DNA of 64,000 nucleotides from Pseudarthrobacter psychrotolerans (GTDB taxonomy: Bacteria > Actinomycetota > Actinomycetes > Actinomycetales > Micrococcaceae). The notes under the pieces were generated by a model. The model did not search any database. It saw nothing but the letters and a program-made list of their open reading frames with translations, and was not told the origin of the DNA. The stretch's first letter is position 1, and every line of letters begins with the position of its first letter. Shown in pieces: positions 35,029 through 45,144 of this stretch. The DNA is taken from the NCBI RefSeq assembly GCF_009911795.1, contig NZ_CP047898.1, forward strand, positions 124,001 through 188,000, given 5' to 3'. The translations under genes and the position numbers were made by a program.

Positions 35029-36631
35029 CGGGCACCGTCCGCGACGCGGTCCACACATTCCTTCTCGCCCAAGGGGTCACGACGGTGTTCGGCAACCCCG
35101 GCTCAACGGAGATGCGGTTCTTCCGCGACTGGCCGGACACGCTCAACTACGTCGTCGCGCCCCAGGAATCCTCGGTCCTGGCGATGGCCGACGGGTATGC
35201 CCAGGCGACCGGAGGTGTGGGGTGGCTATGGTCCACTCAGCCGGGGGCCTCGGCCACGGCCTCGGAAGCCTCTACACGGCCGAACGCAACCGGACCCCGC
35301 TTGTGGTCCTCGCCGGCCAGCAGACCAGGGCGCTCCTGACGGGCGAGCCCTACCTCATGGCCCGCCGCGCGACGGAGTTCCCCCAGCCGTACGTCAAGTT
35401 CGCCGTCGAGCCCGCACGCCCCGAGGACGTTCCCCTCGCGATCGCCCAGGCATTCCGGATGGCCCGCCAAGCGCCCGCCGGTCCGGTGTTCGTCTCGATC
35501 CCCGAGGACGACTGGGACCGCCCAGCGCCCCCGGTACCGCTCCAAGCAGATCCCTCACACGCCGTCGTGCCCGAGGAAAGCCTGCGCCGCCTCGCCGGCG
35601 TGCTAACCGGAGCCAGGCACCCCGCGCTCGTGCTTGGCAGTGGCGTCTCGGAAGCGGCTCGCGCCCACGCCGTCGCCCTCGCCGAGGCGCTCGACGCCGA
35701 CGTTCTCGTCGCCCCCCTCACGGCGCGCGCGGTCTTCCCCGAAGACCACTGTCTCTTCGCTGGCTTCCTCCAGCCAGCCGCAGACAGGCTGCACAAAGCA
35801 CTGTCGCCCCACGATGTGGTGGCCGTGATTGGAGCGCCGGTCTTCACGCTCCACGTCGACGCAGGCAGCACCCTCGTGCCTGAGGCCACACGCCTGGTGC
35901 ACATCACCGACAGCCCGGGCGACGCCGCCGGGGCCATCACCGGGGAAAGCCTCTTGGGCGATCCCGGTGACGCCCTCAAGAGACTCACCGACCTGTGCGC
36001 GCTGGCAATCGGTGAACCGCGGCCAAAGCGGCCAAAGCGGCCACAGCCTCGCACGCCCCCCGCCCTACCCATGGCCGAGAACGGTGCGCCGCTGAGTCCC
36101 GAAGCCGCACTCGCCGTGGTCGCAGCCCGGCTCCCGGATGACGCCGTGGTCCTCGAGGAGGCACCTACGCACCGCAACGCAATGCACGCGCACCTGCCGA
36201 TCCGTGCCGGACAGCGTTTCCACGTCGCCGCGAGCGGAAGCCTCGGATGGGCCATGCCGGCCGCCGTCGGCATGGCCCTCGCGGAGCCGGAACGGACGGT
36301 CGTGTGCCTTGTGGGTGACGGCTCGAGTCTATATTCGATCCAATCGCTCTGGACGGCAGCCCAACGAGGAACCAGGACGGTCTTCGTCGTACTCAACAAC
36401 GGCGGCTATTCGGCCATGAAGGCGTTCGGCCGCAGACTCGGGGTCCCGGAGGCACCGGGCCTCGACCTCCCCGGGATCGACTTAACAGCACTCGCCGCAG
36501 GTTTCGGAGTCACCGCGAGGCGCGTGACCACCGGAGATGACCTTGACACCGAACTCGCACGCGCCTTCAACGCCGACCGCCCAGTACTCCTGGACGTCAC
36601 CGTCGGACCCGCCGCAGGGGAGCTGTACTGA
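35025..36631 (+). CDS. mdlC: ThDP-dependent benzoylformate decarboxylase type, one frameshift
   Basis: The restored length is 535 residues. The N-terminus (TVFGNPGSTEMRFF with the ThDP Glu in VVAPQESSVLAMADGYAQ) joins a second frame (HSAGGLGHGLGSLYTAERNR onward). The break lies in the G run 35219-35222, where one G is missing. The C-terminal ThDP motif is GDGSSLYSIQSLWTAA...NNGGY. It decarboxylates benzoylformate to benzaldehyde, linking the dehydrogenase before it to the ALDH. An SKxPxRPK-like proline/lysine linker near 330 is unusual. It overlaps mdlB by 4 bases. Confidence 0.85.
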
Positions 36632-36718
36632 CTATCTTTTGGTACCCGGATTCCTACTCAGATTCCCCACGAGCCACTGATCGGCTCGAAGCAATCCCTC
36701 AATAGTAAGGAGACCACC

Positions 36719-37426
36719 ATGACCCTCCACGGTGATGTGACGCACGAGAGTGCGAAAAATGCGATGGTCGCTGCCGTCCCGACCCCCGCGGAGGCCGCGG
36801 AGCTCGAAGCCATGTACGCAACCATGGCGAAGGAGAACATGATCCCGCTCTGGACACAACTGGACGAACTCATGCCAATAGCTCCGGCCCCGGCTGCCTT
36901 TCCCCATGTGTGGCGCTGGAACACGCTCCTGCCGCTCGCCGAACGCGCTGGCGATCTCGTCCCCGTGGGACGGGGCGGGGAGCGGCGCGCGATCGCCCTG
37001 GCGAACCCCGGCCTCGGCGGCCGCCCGTACGCAACCCCGACCCTGTGGGCAGCGATTCAGTACTTGGGCGGTCACGAAATGGCACCCGAGCACCGCCACT
37101 CCCAGAACGCGTTCCGCTTCGTCGTGGAGGGCGAGGGCGTATGGACCGTGGTGAACGGTGACCCGGTGCGAATGTCACGCGGCGACTTCCTGCTTACTCC
37201 TGGTTGGCATTTCCACGGACACCACAATGAGACGGATTCGCCCATGGCCTGGATCGACGGCCTCAGCCTCGGTGAGCCCGGCCCCGGCGCGACTCTCGTC
37301 AACGGCTCCCTGCCGGCGGTGGTTCGCTGGGCCGCCGGCCGGGGCGCCGAACCGGGAGGGCCCATCACCGCTACGCGCGACGGCGAGCAGCTCACCGGCG
37401 CGCTTACACCACCCCGTTGGATCTGA
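36719..37426 (+). CDS. Gentisate 1,2-dioxygenase, N-terminal half only
   Basis: The product has 235 residues against about 350-380 for the family. The first cupin is intact: LWAAIQYLGGHEMAPEHRHS with iron-binding His residues, FVVEGEGVWTVVNGDPVRM and LLTPGWHFHGHHN. After MAWIDGL the sequence leaves the family (SLGEPGPGATLVNGSL onward), and the second cupin is missing. It is probably a truncated gene with a foreign tail, although the catalytic cupin is complete. Gentisate would come from 3-hydroxybenzoate. AAGGAG precedes ATG 36719. Confidence 0.75.
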   Translation: MTLHGDVTHESAKNAMVAAVPTPAEAAELEAMYATMAKENMIPLWTQLDELMPIAPAPAAFPHVWRWNTLLPLAERAGDLVPVGRGGERRAIALANPGLGGRPYATPTLWAAIQYLGGHEMAPEHRHSQNAFRFVVEGEGVWTVVNGDPVRMSRGDFLLTPGWHFHGHHNETDSPMAWIDGLSLGEPGPGATLVNGSLPAVVRWAAGRGAEPGGPITATRDGEQLTGALTPPRWI

Positions 37427-38131
37427 GATGACTGCAGGCTCCGCGCAGTAGACCAAGTGCGGGCACGGCTGTGTCGCAGTCGCGCAGTTCGTTACGGGGA
37501 GACAAGCCGTCAGGTGACAAGGTGCATGTCCCTGATCGGCGTCGTCACGACTGGCCAGGAGTTCGTGGAGACCATTGGCGCCTGGGCGCTCGAGATCAAG
37601 AGGCAGGGACCGTCGCTGGTTCCGCCACCAATACCCTGCCCGCGGACCCGATGGGATTACGCGTTGATCATTCAGGCATGGTTGGTCACATTTTCGCGGA
37701 TACAAGGCGCATCGGCTCTCTACCCGCGAAGACGCCTGGCCTCCTCCTGAGGGATGGCCAGGCGCATTCAAAAAGCATTTGCGATATGAAAGGTGGCCTC
37801 ATGGGAAACCATACAGATTGGAAAGACCTGTTCGGCCGACGGGTACGGAGACAGAAAGAGACGGGGCTGGTGACCGTAGCCGTGGCTGCGGACACCGTCT
37901 GGACTGCAACCCATAGTGCCGAACAGTGCTACACGCCCCCGGGTTCGGGTATCGTGCCTGCGGGTTTCCTCCGGACGCCCGGCTCCGCACTGTTTGGCCA
38001 TGCTGTTCCCGGCCCTCTGGCAGTCTGTGGAAGGCCCACATCCGCCATGATTCCTGCCCCAACTCGCCGGGACGCTATGGTTAATCATCAAAAGTTTGAC
38101 TAATAGGCGTCAGATTGAGGAGACCAGATTC
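37427..38131. other. No supported gene; one hairpin
   Basis: About 700 bases with several medium frames (for example 37471-38103 on plus) that show no motif, biased composition and no good start. A 9-bp dyad CGCCTGGCC / GGCCAGGCG (37733-37741 and 37756-37764) could terminate the aromatic operon. The region probably holds decayed sequence joined to the broken gentisate dioxygenase. Confidence 0.45.
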
Positions 38132-38776
38132 ATGAGTGGCAGTACGGCAAAACAAGCGCGGCAGGACCGGGTGGCCCGGCTAGAGGCCGTCAAAGCAGCC
38201 CAATCCCGGGAAGCCCGTAAGCGCAAGCTGCTGTGGGCCGGCGGCTGTACCGTCTCCGTAGTTCTGGTGGGAACCCTGGTCGCGGTCGCGCTGATCAATG
38301 ATCCACCCCCGCCGCCCGCAGCGAGCATTCAGATCGCCGGCTTGCAAACATTCGAGAACCTGACCTCCAACCATGTGGCCAGCCCGGTGTCATACCCGCA
38401 GGCCCCGGCCGTCGGCGGGGACCATGCACGCGCCTGGCTTAACTGCGGTGTCTACTCCCAGCCAGTGCCGGCCGAGAACGCCGTTCACGCTCTGGAGCAT
38501 GGGGCCGTCTGGGCGACATATGACCCGACCGCCGTCTCCGCAGCCGAGGCAGAGACGCTGCGGCAGGCGCTGCCCAACACCCACACCGTACTCTCACCAC
38601 TGGAAGGCACTGCCTACCCGATAATGCTCTCCGCCTGGGGAGCCCAGGTCGGCGTGGACTCACCCGGCGATGAGCGGGTAGAGCAATTTGTCACCAAATT
38701 CTGGCAGTCATCGAATGCTCCCGAACCCGGCGCCGCCTGCACGGGAGGCATCACCGCACCGGGCCGCACCGCGTGA
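38132..38776 (+). CDS. DUF3105 membrane-anchored protein
   Basis: The product has 214 residues. A basic, helical N-terminus (RLEAVKAAQSREARKRKLL) precedes one membrane helix (AGGCTVSVVLVGTLVAVALI, about 45-64). The external part has the DUF3105 features VSYPQAPAVGGDHARAWLNC and HALEHGAVWATYDP. Function is unknown. It starts at ATG 38132 after GAGGAG and overlaps the DUF305 gene by 4 bases, a pairing common in actinobacteria and possibly linked to metals. Confidence 0.85.
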   Translation: MSGSTAKQARQDRVARLEAVKAAQSREARKRKLLWAGGCTVSVVLVGTLVAVALINDPPPPPAASIQIAGLQTFENLTSNHVASPVSYPQAPAVGGDHARAWLNCGVYSQPVPAENAVHALEHGAVWATYDPTAVSAAEAETLRQALPNTHTVLSPLEGTAYPIMLSAWGAQVGVDSPGDERVEQFVTKFWQSSNAPEPGAACTGGITAPGRTA

Positions 38777-39445
38777 GAGCAGAGCCTGCGGCCGGGCGCC
38801 GGATGCGGCGGCCGATAGCCCTCCTCGCCGCCGTCGTTCTCGCCGTCGTCTCTGGCTGGGCCCTCGGCCGTCTGACCGCACCAGCCCCTTCTTTCCCTCT
38901 GGGGGCACCGCCGAGGCCGGCTTCGCCCGCGACATGCAGGTCCATCACCTGCAGGCCGTGGACATGAGCATGCTTATCCGCGACCGCACAGATAACCCCG
39001 ATATCCGGCTGCTCGCGTACGACATCGCCCGATCCCAGCAGCACCAGGCGGGACAAATGTTCGGTTGGCTCTCCGTCTGGGGACTGCCGCAGGCCTCCAC
39101 CACGCCGGCCATGGCCTGGATGGCCGACGCCGGCCACCTTTCCGCACAGGGGGGCGGTCACGCTGTGCACGGCAGCGGCGTGGACGTTTTCGCCCCCATA
39201 CCAGAAACGCTGATGCCAGGAATGGCCACCCCGAGGAATTGGCGGCACTCGAAGCCACCACCGGCGCTGCAGCCGAACGCCTCTACCTGGAGCTGATGAT
39301 CAGGCACCACCAGGCGGGAGTAACCATGGCAGAGGCAATCGTGGACCGCAGCGACAACGCGGCCGTGACCTCCCTGGCGCGGTCAGTCATCACCGCGCAG
39401 CAGTCCGAGGTCGACGCCATGTTCCAGCTCCTCCCAGACCGCTAA
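38773..39445 (+). CDS. DUF305 protein, two frameshifts
   Basis: The restored length is 224 residues. The N-terminal membrane helix (IALLAAVVLAVVSGWALG) is followed by ferritin-like helices with the DUF305 motifs DMQVHHLQAVDMSMLI and LELMIRHHQAGVTMAE, whose paired His and Met may bind copper. Breaks fall near 38895-38897 (before GGTAEAGFARDM) and in the C run 39229-39232 (before EELAALEA). GTG 38773 overlaps the DUF3105 stop. The role is probably extracytoplasmic, with unknown activity. Confidence 0.78.
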
Positions 39446-39506
39446 GCAGGAAAGCCAAGGGCTGACGGGCACCAGCTTTGCACTCACGCCCGATGCCGAC
39501 CCTAGC

Positions 39507-39606
39507 GGCCCCCGCTGATGCTCGCAACTGAACTGCTCCCCGGAAGGTGGACTGAGAAATTCAGTTCCGACTCCGGGGAGCAGTTCAACACAGCGGGGGC
39601 CTTTTT
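39507..39606 (+). repeat. 100-base nested hairpin with terminal U-tract
   Basis: The outer stem pairs GGCCCCCGCTG (39507-39517) with CAGCGGGGGCC (39591-39601), followed by TTTTT. Inside it GAACTGCTCCCCGG (39530-39543) pairs with CCGGGGAGCAGTTC (39573-39586). A small third stem (ACTGA / TCAGT) closes the tip. As RNA it could terminate the DUF305 transcript. Its size and layering also fit a small mobile repeat (MITE-like). Confidence 0.7.
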
Positions 39607-39653
39607 GTGTCCTCAGTTTGTACAGATATTCCGTTCGAGCAGGAGAAACAGCG

Positions 39654-40550
39654 ATGGGCCATATGGGCGACACCGACGATGATGACGTTGCGGCGAAGGT
39701 GCTGGAGTGCAAGCTGAAGGGTCTGTCGGATTTCTTCGTCGAGGGGCAGGCCCGCATTGTCCGGGCCTTTGCTGTAGATCCGCTCAGCGGCCGGGAGTTC
39801 TACCTCATGCTGCTCGGCAGATCCGGCCCTGATGACTTCACCTTCGTTGAAGTCATCGACGGCCGCGCCCAAGACGTGGGAGGCCGCTACGTGGACATTG
39901 ACCAGTGGATGTCCGCGGCGCCCGGCACCAACATCAATGACTTCCTGGAGATCGTCGGCAGTGACATGGACGGCGATTTTTGGGACGCCGCACTGGGGGC
40001 CTTTCTGGACCTCTACTCCACCATAATCGCCGCCATCACGACGGCTCTGTATCATGCGGAGCAAAGCCAGGGTGAACATATGACCCAACTGTGCGAATGG
40101 GCCAATGTCGAAGCGCCAACAGGCAGGGCTGACGCGGAAGCAGAGTTCCAGGCCTTTACGGATGCCTGCAACCGCCGGGCACCGTTCGCGGACGTCATCC
40201 TTGTCGAATTTCCGGACCACACCGACCTCTTCCCGGACATGGTCGGCTTCGGCGAGCCCTTACCCCGTGTTTCCTTCGGGTACCGCTTCGGCCCGTCACG
40301 AACAATGGAACAGGATCCGGCGCTAACGGCCCTCGCTCATGTTCGGGGCGTAAAGACGCCGCGATGGCATCCAACGAATCGTTCTCCGGGTGGACTAAGA
40401 CGTTCGCTGACCCCCGGCTATGCGCCGCGATCGTGGACCGGCTCACGTTCAACGGCTGCAACATTGAAACCGGCACGGATTCCTACGGCCTCGCCCATAC
40501 CAAACAGCAGTCCTAACAAAGCTGAGCCGGTATCTGGCAAGGTGATTTAG
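39654..40550 (+). CDS. Hypothetical protein with chimeric C-terminus
   Basis: The frame has 298 residues from ATG 39654, which follows AGGAG at 9 bases. The N-terminal 220 or so residues look like a real acidic protein: MGDTDDDDVAAKVLECKLKG, REFYLMLLGRSGPDDFTFVE and DFLEIVGSDMDGDFWDA. I do not recognise the family. From about 40340 the same frame becomes Arg/Pro/Ser-rich, because it crosses an IS21 IstB fragment read in another frame. The natural C-terminus has therefore probably been lost. Confidence 0.6.
   Translation: MGHMGDTDDDDVAAKVLECKLKGLSDFFVEGQARIVRAFAVDPLSGREFYLMLLGRSGPDDFTFVEVIDGRAQDVGGRYVDIDQWMSAAPGTNINDFLEIVGSDMDGDFWDAALGAFLDLYSTIIAAITTALYHAEQSQGEHMTQLCEWANVEAPTGRADAEAEFQAFTDACNRRAPFADVILVEFPDHTDLFPDMVGFGEPLPRVSFGYRFGPSRTMEQDPALTALAHVRGVKTPRWHPTNRSPGGLRRSLTPGYAPRSWTGSRSTAATLKPARIPTASPIPNSSPNKAEPVSGKVI
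40352..40516 (+). pseudogene. IstB (IS21 ATPase) C-terminal remnant
   Basis: A frame different from the hypothetical gene reads NESFSGWTKTFADPRLCAAI, then VDRLTF and ETGTDSYGLAHTKQQS, then a stop. This is the C-terminal tail typical of IstB, the IS21 helper ATPase. Only about 50 residues remain, so an IS21-type element was once inserted here. Confidence 0.75.
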
Positions 40551-40618
40551 CCCTTAGGCCACGGTTGCGACGGTCCCTTCTTCCCTCGTCCGAAAACAGG
40601 CAGCTACGCGGAGGCGTA

Positions 40619-40888
40619 TACCTGGGGTGAATCTTCTATATCTGTCAAGCTGCGATTGGGATCGCTTCAGTAGCAGCCTGGAGTGCATTCAGGGCGCGGT
40701 ATAGATGGCGGGCCAGGTACCGCTTGAGGCACCGCCGGATCTCGCGTGTGCTCTTGCCTTCAGATTTCCTGCGTTCCATGTAGGCGCGGGTAGCGGGATC
40801 ATGGACCGTTCTAACGACCGCGGCCAAATGCAGGGCTCTGTTCAGACGTCTGTCAACGCCCCGGTTGAGCCTGTGCCGAGTGGCGGGG
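40619..40888 (-). mobile_element. IS110-family remnant (3' end), copy flanking cluster B
   Basis: The minus strand encodes about the last 80 residues of an IS110 transposase (HRLNRGVDRRLNRALHLAAV to EAIPIAA). About 265 bases match the complete copy at 48361 with few differences, including the non-coding end CTTCTATATCTGTCAAGC. Homology stops abruptly at about 40888. The copy is in the same orientation as the one at 48.4 kb, so cluster B lies between direct repeats. Confidence 0.85.
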
Positions 40889-41068
40889 TTGTGTTCACCA
40901 TGATCGGGCACTTCCGAAACGAGGAGGTCGTCCACGTCGAGGGCTCCCTCGACGCCGAGCCTGTGCCGGCCACGGCAACAGCACGGTCCTCGCTGAGAGT
41001 CGGGCACGGACGGCGCATGGGCAGGCCGGGGAAGTTCTCCTGGCCTCGGCCTGGTGATGTCGAAATGG

Positions 41069-41473
41069 TCAGTCTGTGAGGAAGGCGAGAGCGTCGATTT
41101 CGACCAGCATTTCCTCACGGGGGAGTCCGGTGAAGACGGTGGTGCGGGACGGGAGAACTCCCTTGTTTACGCGTGGACCGACAAAGTCTCCATAAGCCTT
41201 GTTCATAGTCGCGAAGTCTTCACGCTTGGTGAGGTAGACCCTGAGCATTACAACGTCGTCGAAGGTTGCACCCCCGGCTGCGAGGATGGCTTCAACGTTC
41301 TCGAGTGTTCTGACCGTTTGTCGGGCGACATCACCGGGGTAAAGGTACTCGTTCGTTGCCGGGTGAACGGGGCCTTGGCCCGAGACCTGCACCAGAGGGC
41401 CGGAACGGACGCCTTGGGAGAAGGTGTGGGCCGGGGCGGGTGCTTCGGTTGTGGTGATTGCTGATCTGCTCAT
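41069..41473 (-). CDS. RidA-family protein (cluster B)
   Basis: The product has 134 residues. RidA-type segments are GPLVQVSGQGPVHPAT, TVRTLENVEAILAAGGATFD and LPSRTTVFTGLP...MLVEIDALAF, keeping the active-site Arg and Glu region. It probably hydrolyses an imine or enamine from the PLP enzyme of the same operon. It is the last gene of the operon that begins at the IclR gene near 48.2 kb. Cluster A has a RidA paralogue in the same role. Confidence 0.87.
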   Translation of the reverse strand: MSRSAITTTEAPAPAHTFSQGVRSGPLVQVSGQGPVHPATNEYLYPGDVARQTVRTLENVEAILAAGGATFDDVVMLRVYLTKREDFATMNKAYGDFVGPRVNKGVLPSRTTVFTGLPREEMLVEIDALAFLTD

Positions 41474-41500
41474 GGCTTCTCTCTGCTGTGGATTTTTTTG

Positions 41501-42465
41501 TTAGCGGGAAACGGATTCGGTGTTCTTGTCCGCGGTCAGGAACGCGGCCAGCTCGGGCTGTGTGGGCAGGCCTTCCCAATCACCTTCGGTGGCTACTGCC
41601 CAGGCGCCCAACGCTGCTGCCCACCTGAGGCTTTCGTCGGGTTCCCCGCCGAGCAGTGTGCAGGCGAGGAAACCGGCGGCGAAGGCGTCACCTGCACCCA
41701 CCTCGTCCACCGCGATGACGGGAAACGTGCTCACGGAGCGGAAATGGCCATCTTTGAACGACAGTGCGCCTTCCGCCCCTTGTTTGATGATGACTTGATT
41801 CGCACCCATTTCCGCGAGGTTCGCGGCCGCATCTTCGGGCGTGCGGGCGGGGCGGCGATCCGGGCCTCGCTTAGGGTGCTGAAGAGGACATCGGCCTGGG
41901 ATGCGAGGTAGCGGAAGTCGGGGCCGGCTTGTTCCGGGGTCCACAGCGCTGCTCTGTAGTTCAGATCGATGGAGACCTTGACCCCGGTTTCTTTGGCGAT
42001 TGATATTGCCGTGCGGACGGCTGCACGGGCGCCTGGGCTCAGCCCGGGGGTTATGGCGCTGATGTGAAGGAATGAGGCGCCGCTGATAAGGGCGGGGTCC
42101 AGGTCTTCGATGCTCAGGCGGGAACCGGCGCTGTCTTGCCGGTAGTAGTCCACGTTCATGAGTGTGCTGGTGCGGTGTGACTTGAGCATCAGGGCAGTGG
42201 GCCTGTTTTGGTCGATGCTGGCCCGGACTTCGACTCCTTCGCCAGCCAGCTGGCTGGTGACGAGGCGCCCGAGTTCGTCATTTCCGACTCTGCCGATCCA
42301 CGCGGTTTTTACTCCCAGCCGTGCAGCTCCGATGGCTGTATTGGATTCGGCGCCTCCGACGCCCAGGCTGAGGTGCGCTGCGTGGCGTAGTGGCCTCAGG
42401 CCGTCGGAGCTGAAAGCTGCGAGGGTTTCGCCCATGGTGACCAGGGCGGGAGCTGGAGATGTCAT
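41501..42465 (-). CDS. PfkB-family sugar-acid kinase (cluster B), one frameshift
   Basis: The restored length is 321 residues. GVGGAESNTAIGAARLG (about 35-51) and VGAGDAFAAGFLA (catalytic Asp) bracket the PfkB fold, and the SIDLNYRAALWTPEQA segment is shared with the cluster A kinase. A base is missing in the G run 41849-41852, after LSEARIAA. It probably phosphorylates a 2-keto-3-deoxy sugar acid for the aldolase encoded upstream. It overlaps that gene by 4 bases. Confidence 0.8.
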
Positions 42466-43118
42466 CGAAGTGGCCCGCCATTGGCCTGCGCCGCGTCGAG
42501 GAAGGCCCGGACCCGGTCTTTCAGGCCCTCGAGGGAGCCTCCGGTCAGCGCGTCGCCGGTTAGCGGGCTGCCTGCTCCGACTGCCAGGGCTCCCGCGGCC
42601 AGATAGCCGGCCACTTCATCTGCACCGACGCCGCCGGTAGGGAGCAGGGAAACCTGTGGAAGGGGATCGAGCAGCGACTTGATGAACGACGCTCCGCCGA
42701 GAGTGTGCGCCGGGAAAACCTTGACGGCGGAGGCCCCGAGATTCCATCCGGTCATCACCTCGGTTGGTGTGGCGGCGCCGGTGACGAACGGCATCCCGTG
42801 TTCCTGCGCTATGGACAGGACCGCTGGGTCGGTCACGGGCGCGAGGAGGTACATGGCTCCGGCATTGGCCGCATCGCGGACGTGTGCGGCTGTCATCACC
42901 GTTCCGGCCCCGATGCAGGCCTCGTCGCCCAGTCGCTTCCTGAGTTCTTCGATGACGCCCAGGGCTCCGGGGGAAGTGAAGGTGATTTCCAGGCACCGTA
43001 TTCCCAGGCGGTGCAGTTCCAAGGCCACCGCAAGCAGGTGTTTTTCAGCCGGTGCGCGCAGGACGGCGACAATCCTGTCCTGGTGAATGGGGTCGGGTAG
43101 TGGAATGCGTTCAGGCAC
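42462..43118 (-). CDS. KDPG/KHG-type aldolase (cluster B)
   Basis: The product has 218 residues from GTG 43116-43118, chosen because AGGAGG lies just upstream; a longer frame to 43172 runs into the previous gene. Key residues are the E in CLEITFTSPGAL, GAGTVMTAAHV, the Schiff-base Lys in AVKVFPAHTLGG, and LPTGGVGADEV. It would cleave the phosphorylated keto-deoxy acid to pyruvate and an aldehyde. It lies between the PLP enzyme gene and the kinase gene. Confidence 0.85.
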   Translation of the reverse strand: MPERIPLPDPIHQDRIVAVLRAPAEKHLLAVALELHRLGIRCLEITFTSPGALGVIEELRKRLGDEACIGAGTVMTAAHVRDAANAGAMYLLAPVTDPAVLSIAQEHGMPFVTGAATPTEVMTGWNLGASAVKVFPAHTLGGASFIKSLLDPLPQVSLLPTGGVGADEVAGYLAAGALAVGAGSPLTGDALTGGSLEGLKDRVRAFLDAAQANGGPLR

Positions 43119-43131
43119 GAAGCCCTCCTGG

Positions 43132-44361
43132 TCAGAAGTAGGTGGTGACAGAGCCGACGGTAACGTAGGCATCGTCGACGACGGGGATCAGGCGCCATTT
43201 ATCAAACGCGGTGCACGGGTGGGAGATCCCGCAACCGACCCAATCGCCCGGAGACAGGGTGTCTGCTTCGGGCAGCGATAGATAGGCGTGCTGGTCATTT
43301 AGCGCCGTGATGGTATATCCGGTGGCCGGGCGGTCATTTTGGCCCTGGGTGTCACGGACTGAGCGAGGCACCGGCAGCCCCTGGTCGAACGGGGCGTCCC
43401 GCCGGCCGAAGTCGATAAAAGCCTGGCCGGGTTCTGGTCTGGACAGTACACGGCCCCAAAGTTCCAGGGCCGGCTGCAGAGTGTATTCGGAATGTGGCTG
43501 GGCGAAAGCAGCAATACGCGAGTAGAGCCCGTCATCATGGGAGATATATGAACCGGACCGGATGATCAGCCGGGTGGCCGATCCTGACAGTCGGACGTCA
43601 CCAAGAACGTCGACGACAATATCGAAGAAGGCTCCTCCGCCCACGCTAAGGATGACTTCGCCGTCCGTGAAGAAGCCCCGCCGGTGGAGTTCTCCGGCGA
43701 TTTCGGCCACCTGCAGGCAGTAATTCCGGACACGTCCGGTTGCCTCGGCGCTTCGGTCCGCGGCGAGGGCACCTTCGTAACCGGACACGCCCCGGAGGCG
43801 AAGGTGCGGGGATGCGCCTGCCGCTCCGGCGGCCGCGATTGCGGTGTCCAGGGTTCGTGCGCCCGTGCGCCCTCCGGGCGCGGATACTTCCACCAGGACA
43901 TCCAGCACAGCCCCGGTCGGGGCCAGCTCGGCGTTGAGGAGTTCGACCCCGGCTACGGAGTCGACGTAGCAAAGAAACTCCTCGTTCGGGTGGTCTGCCT
44001 GGTAGGCGGCGATCCAGCGGATGCCGGCAGGGTCAACGAGCTCGTTGGCGAGGAAGACATTTTTCACTCCGAAGGAGCGGAACAGGCGCACCTGGGAGGG
44101 GGTTGCGGCGCTCACCCCCAGGCCCCGGTATTGATCTGTGCCGCAGTCAGTTCCGGTGAGAGGGAGGTCTTGCCGTGCACGGCGATGTCCACGCCATGGT
44201 CGGTGCAGTACTTGGCCAGCGCAACGAGATTGTGTTCCAGTGCGGATTCTTTCAGCACCATGACTGGGGAGAATACCTCTCCGGGGATCGGGCTGCGCCC
44301 GTCCCCGGGTGCGGACTTGTAATACGGGTCCGCACCCGGGGAGGGCTGGGTCCAGGGGCGA

Positions 44362-44369
<8 letters not shown>
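43132..44369 (-). CDS. D-threonine aldolase/D-serine dehydratase-like PLP enzyme, one frameshift
   Basis: The restored length is 412 residues. It is a fold-type III PLP enzyme: the Schiff-base Lys lies in [12 protein letters not shown], followed by an alanine-racemase-like barrel, with a C-terminal domain whose [14 protein letters not shown] carries the His and Cys metal ligands of D-serine dehydratase and D-threonine aldolase. The frame breaks at the C run 44115-44119 (INTGAWG then [11 protein letters not shown]). The family includes aldolases and dehydratases of D-hydroxy amino acids, and an enzyme of this kind acting on D-glucosaminate would fit the neighbours. Substrate is inference. Confidence 0.8.

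Positions 44370-45140
<771 letters not shown>

Positions 45141-45144
<4 letters not shown>

Noticed and set aside
37471..38103. 210-residue plus-strand ORF
   Set aside because: No recognisable feature, biased composition and overlapping frames on both strands; treated as non-coding.
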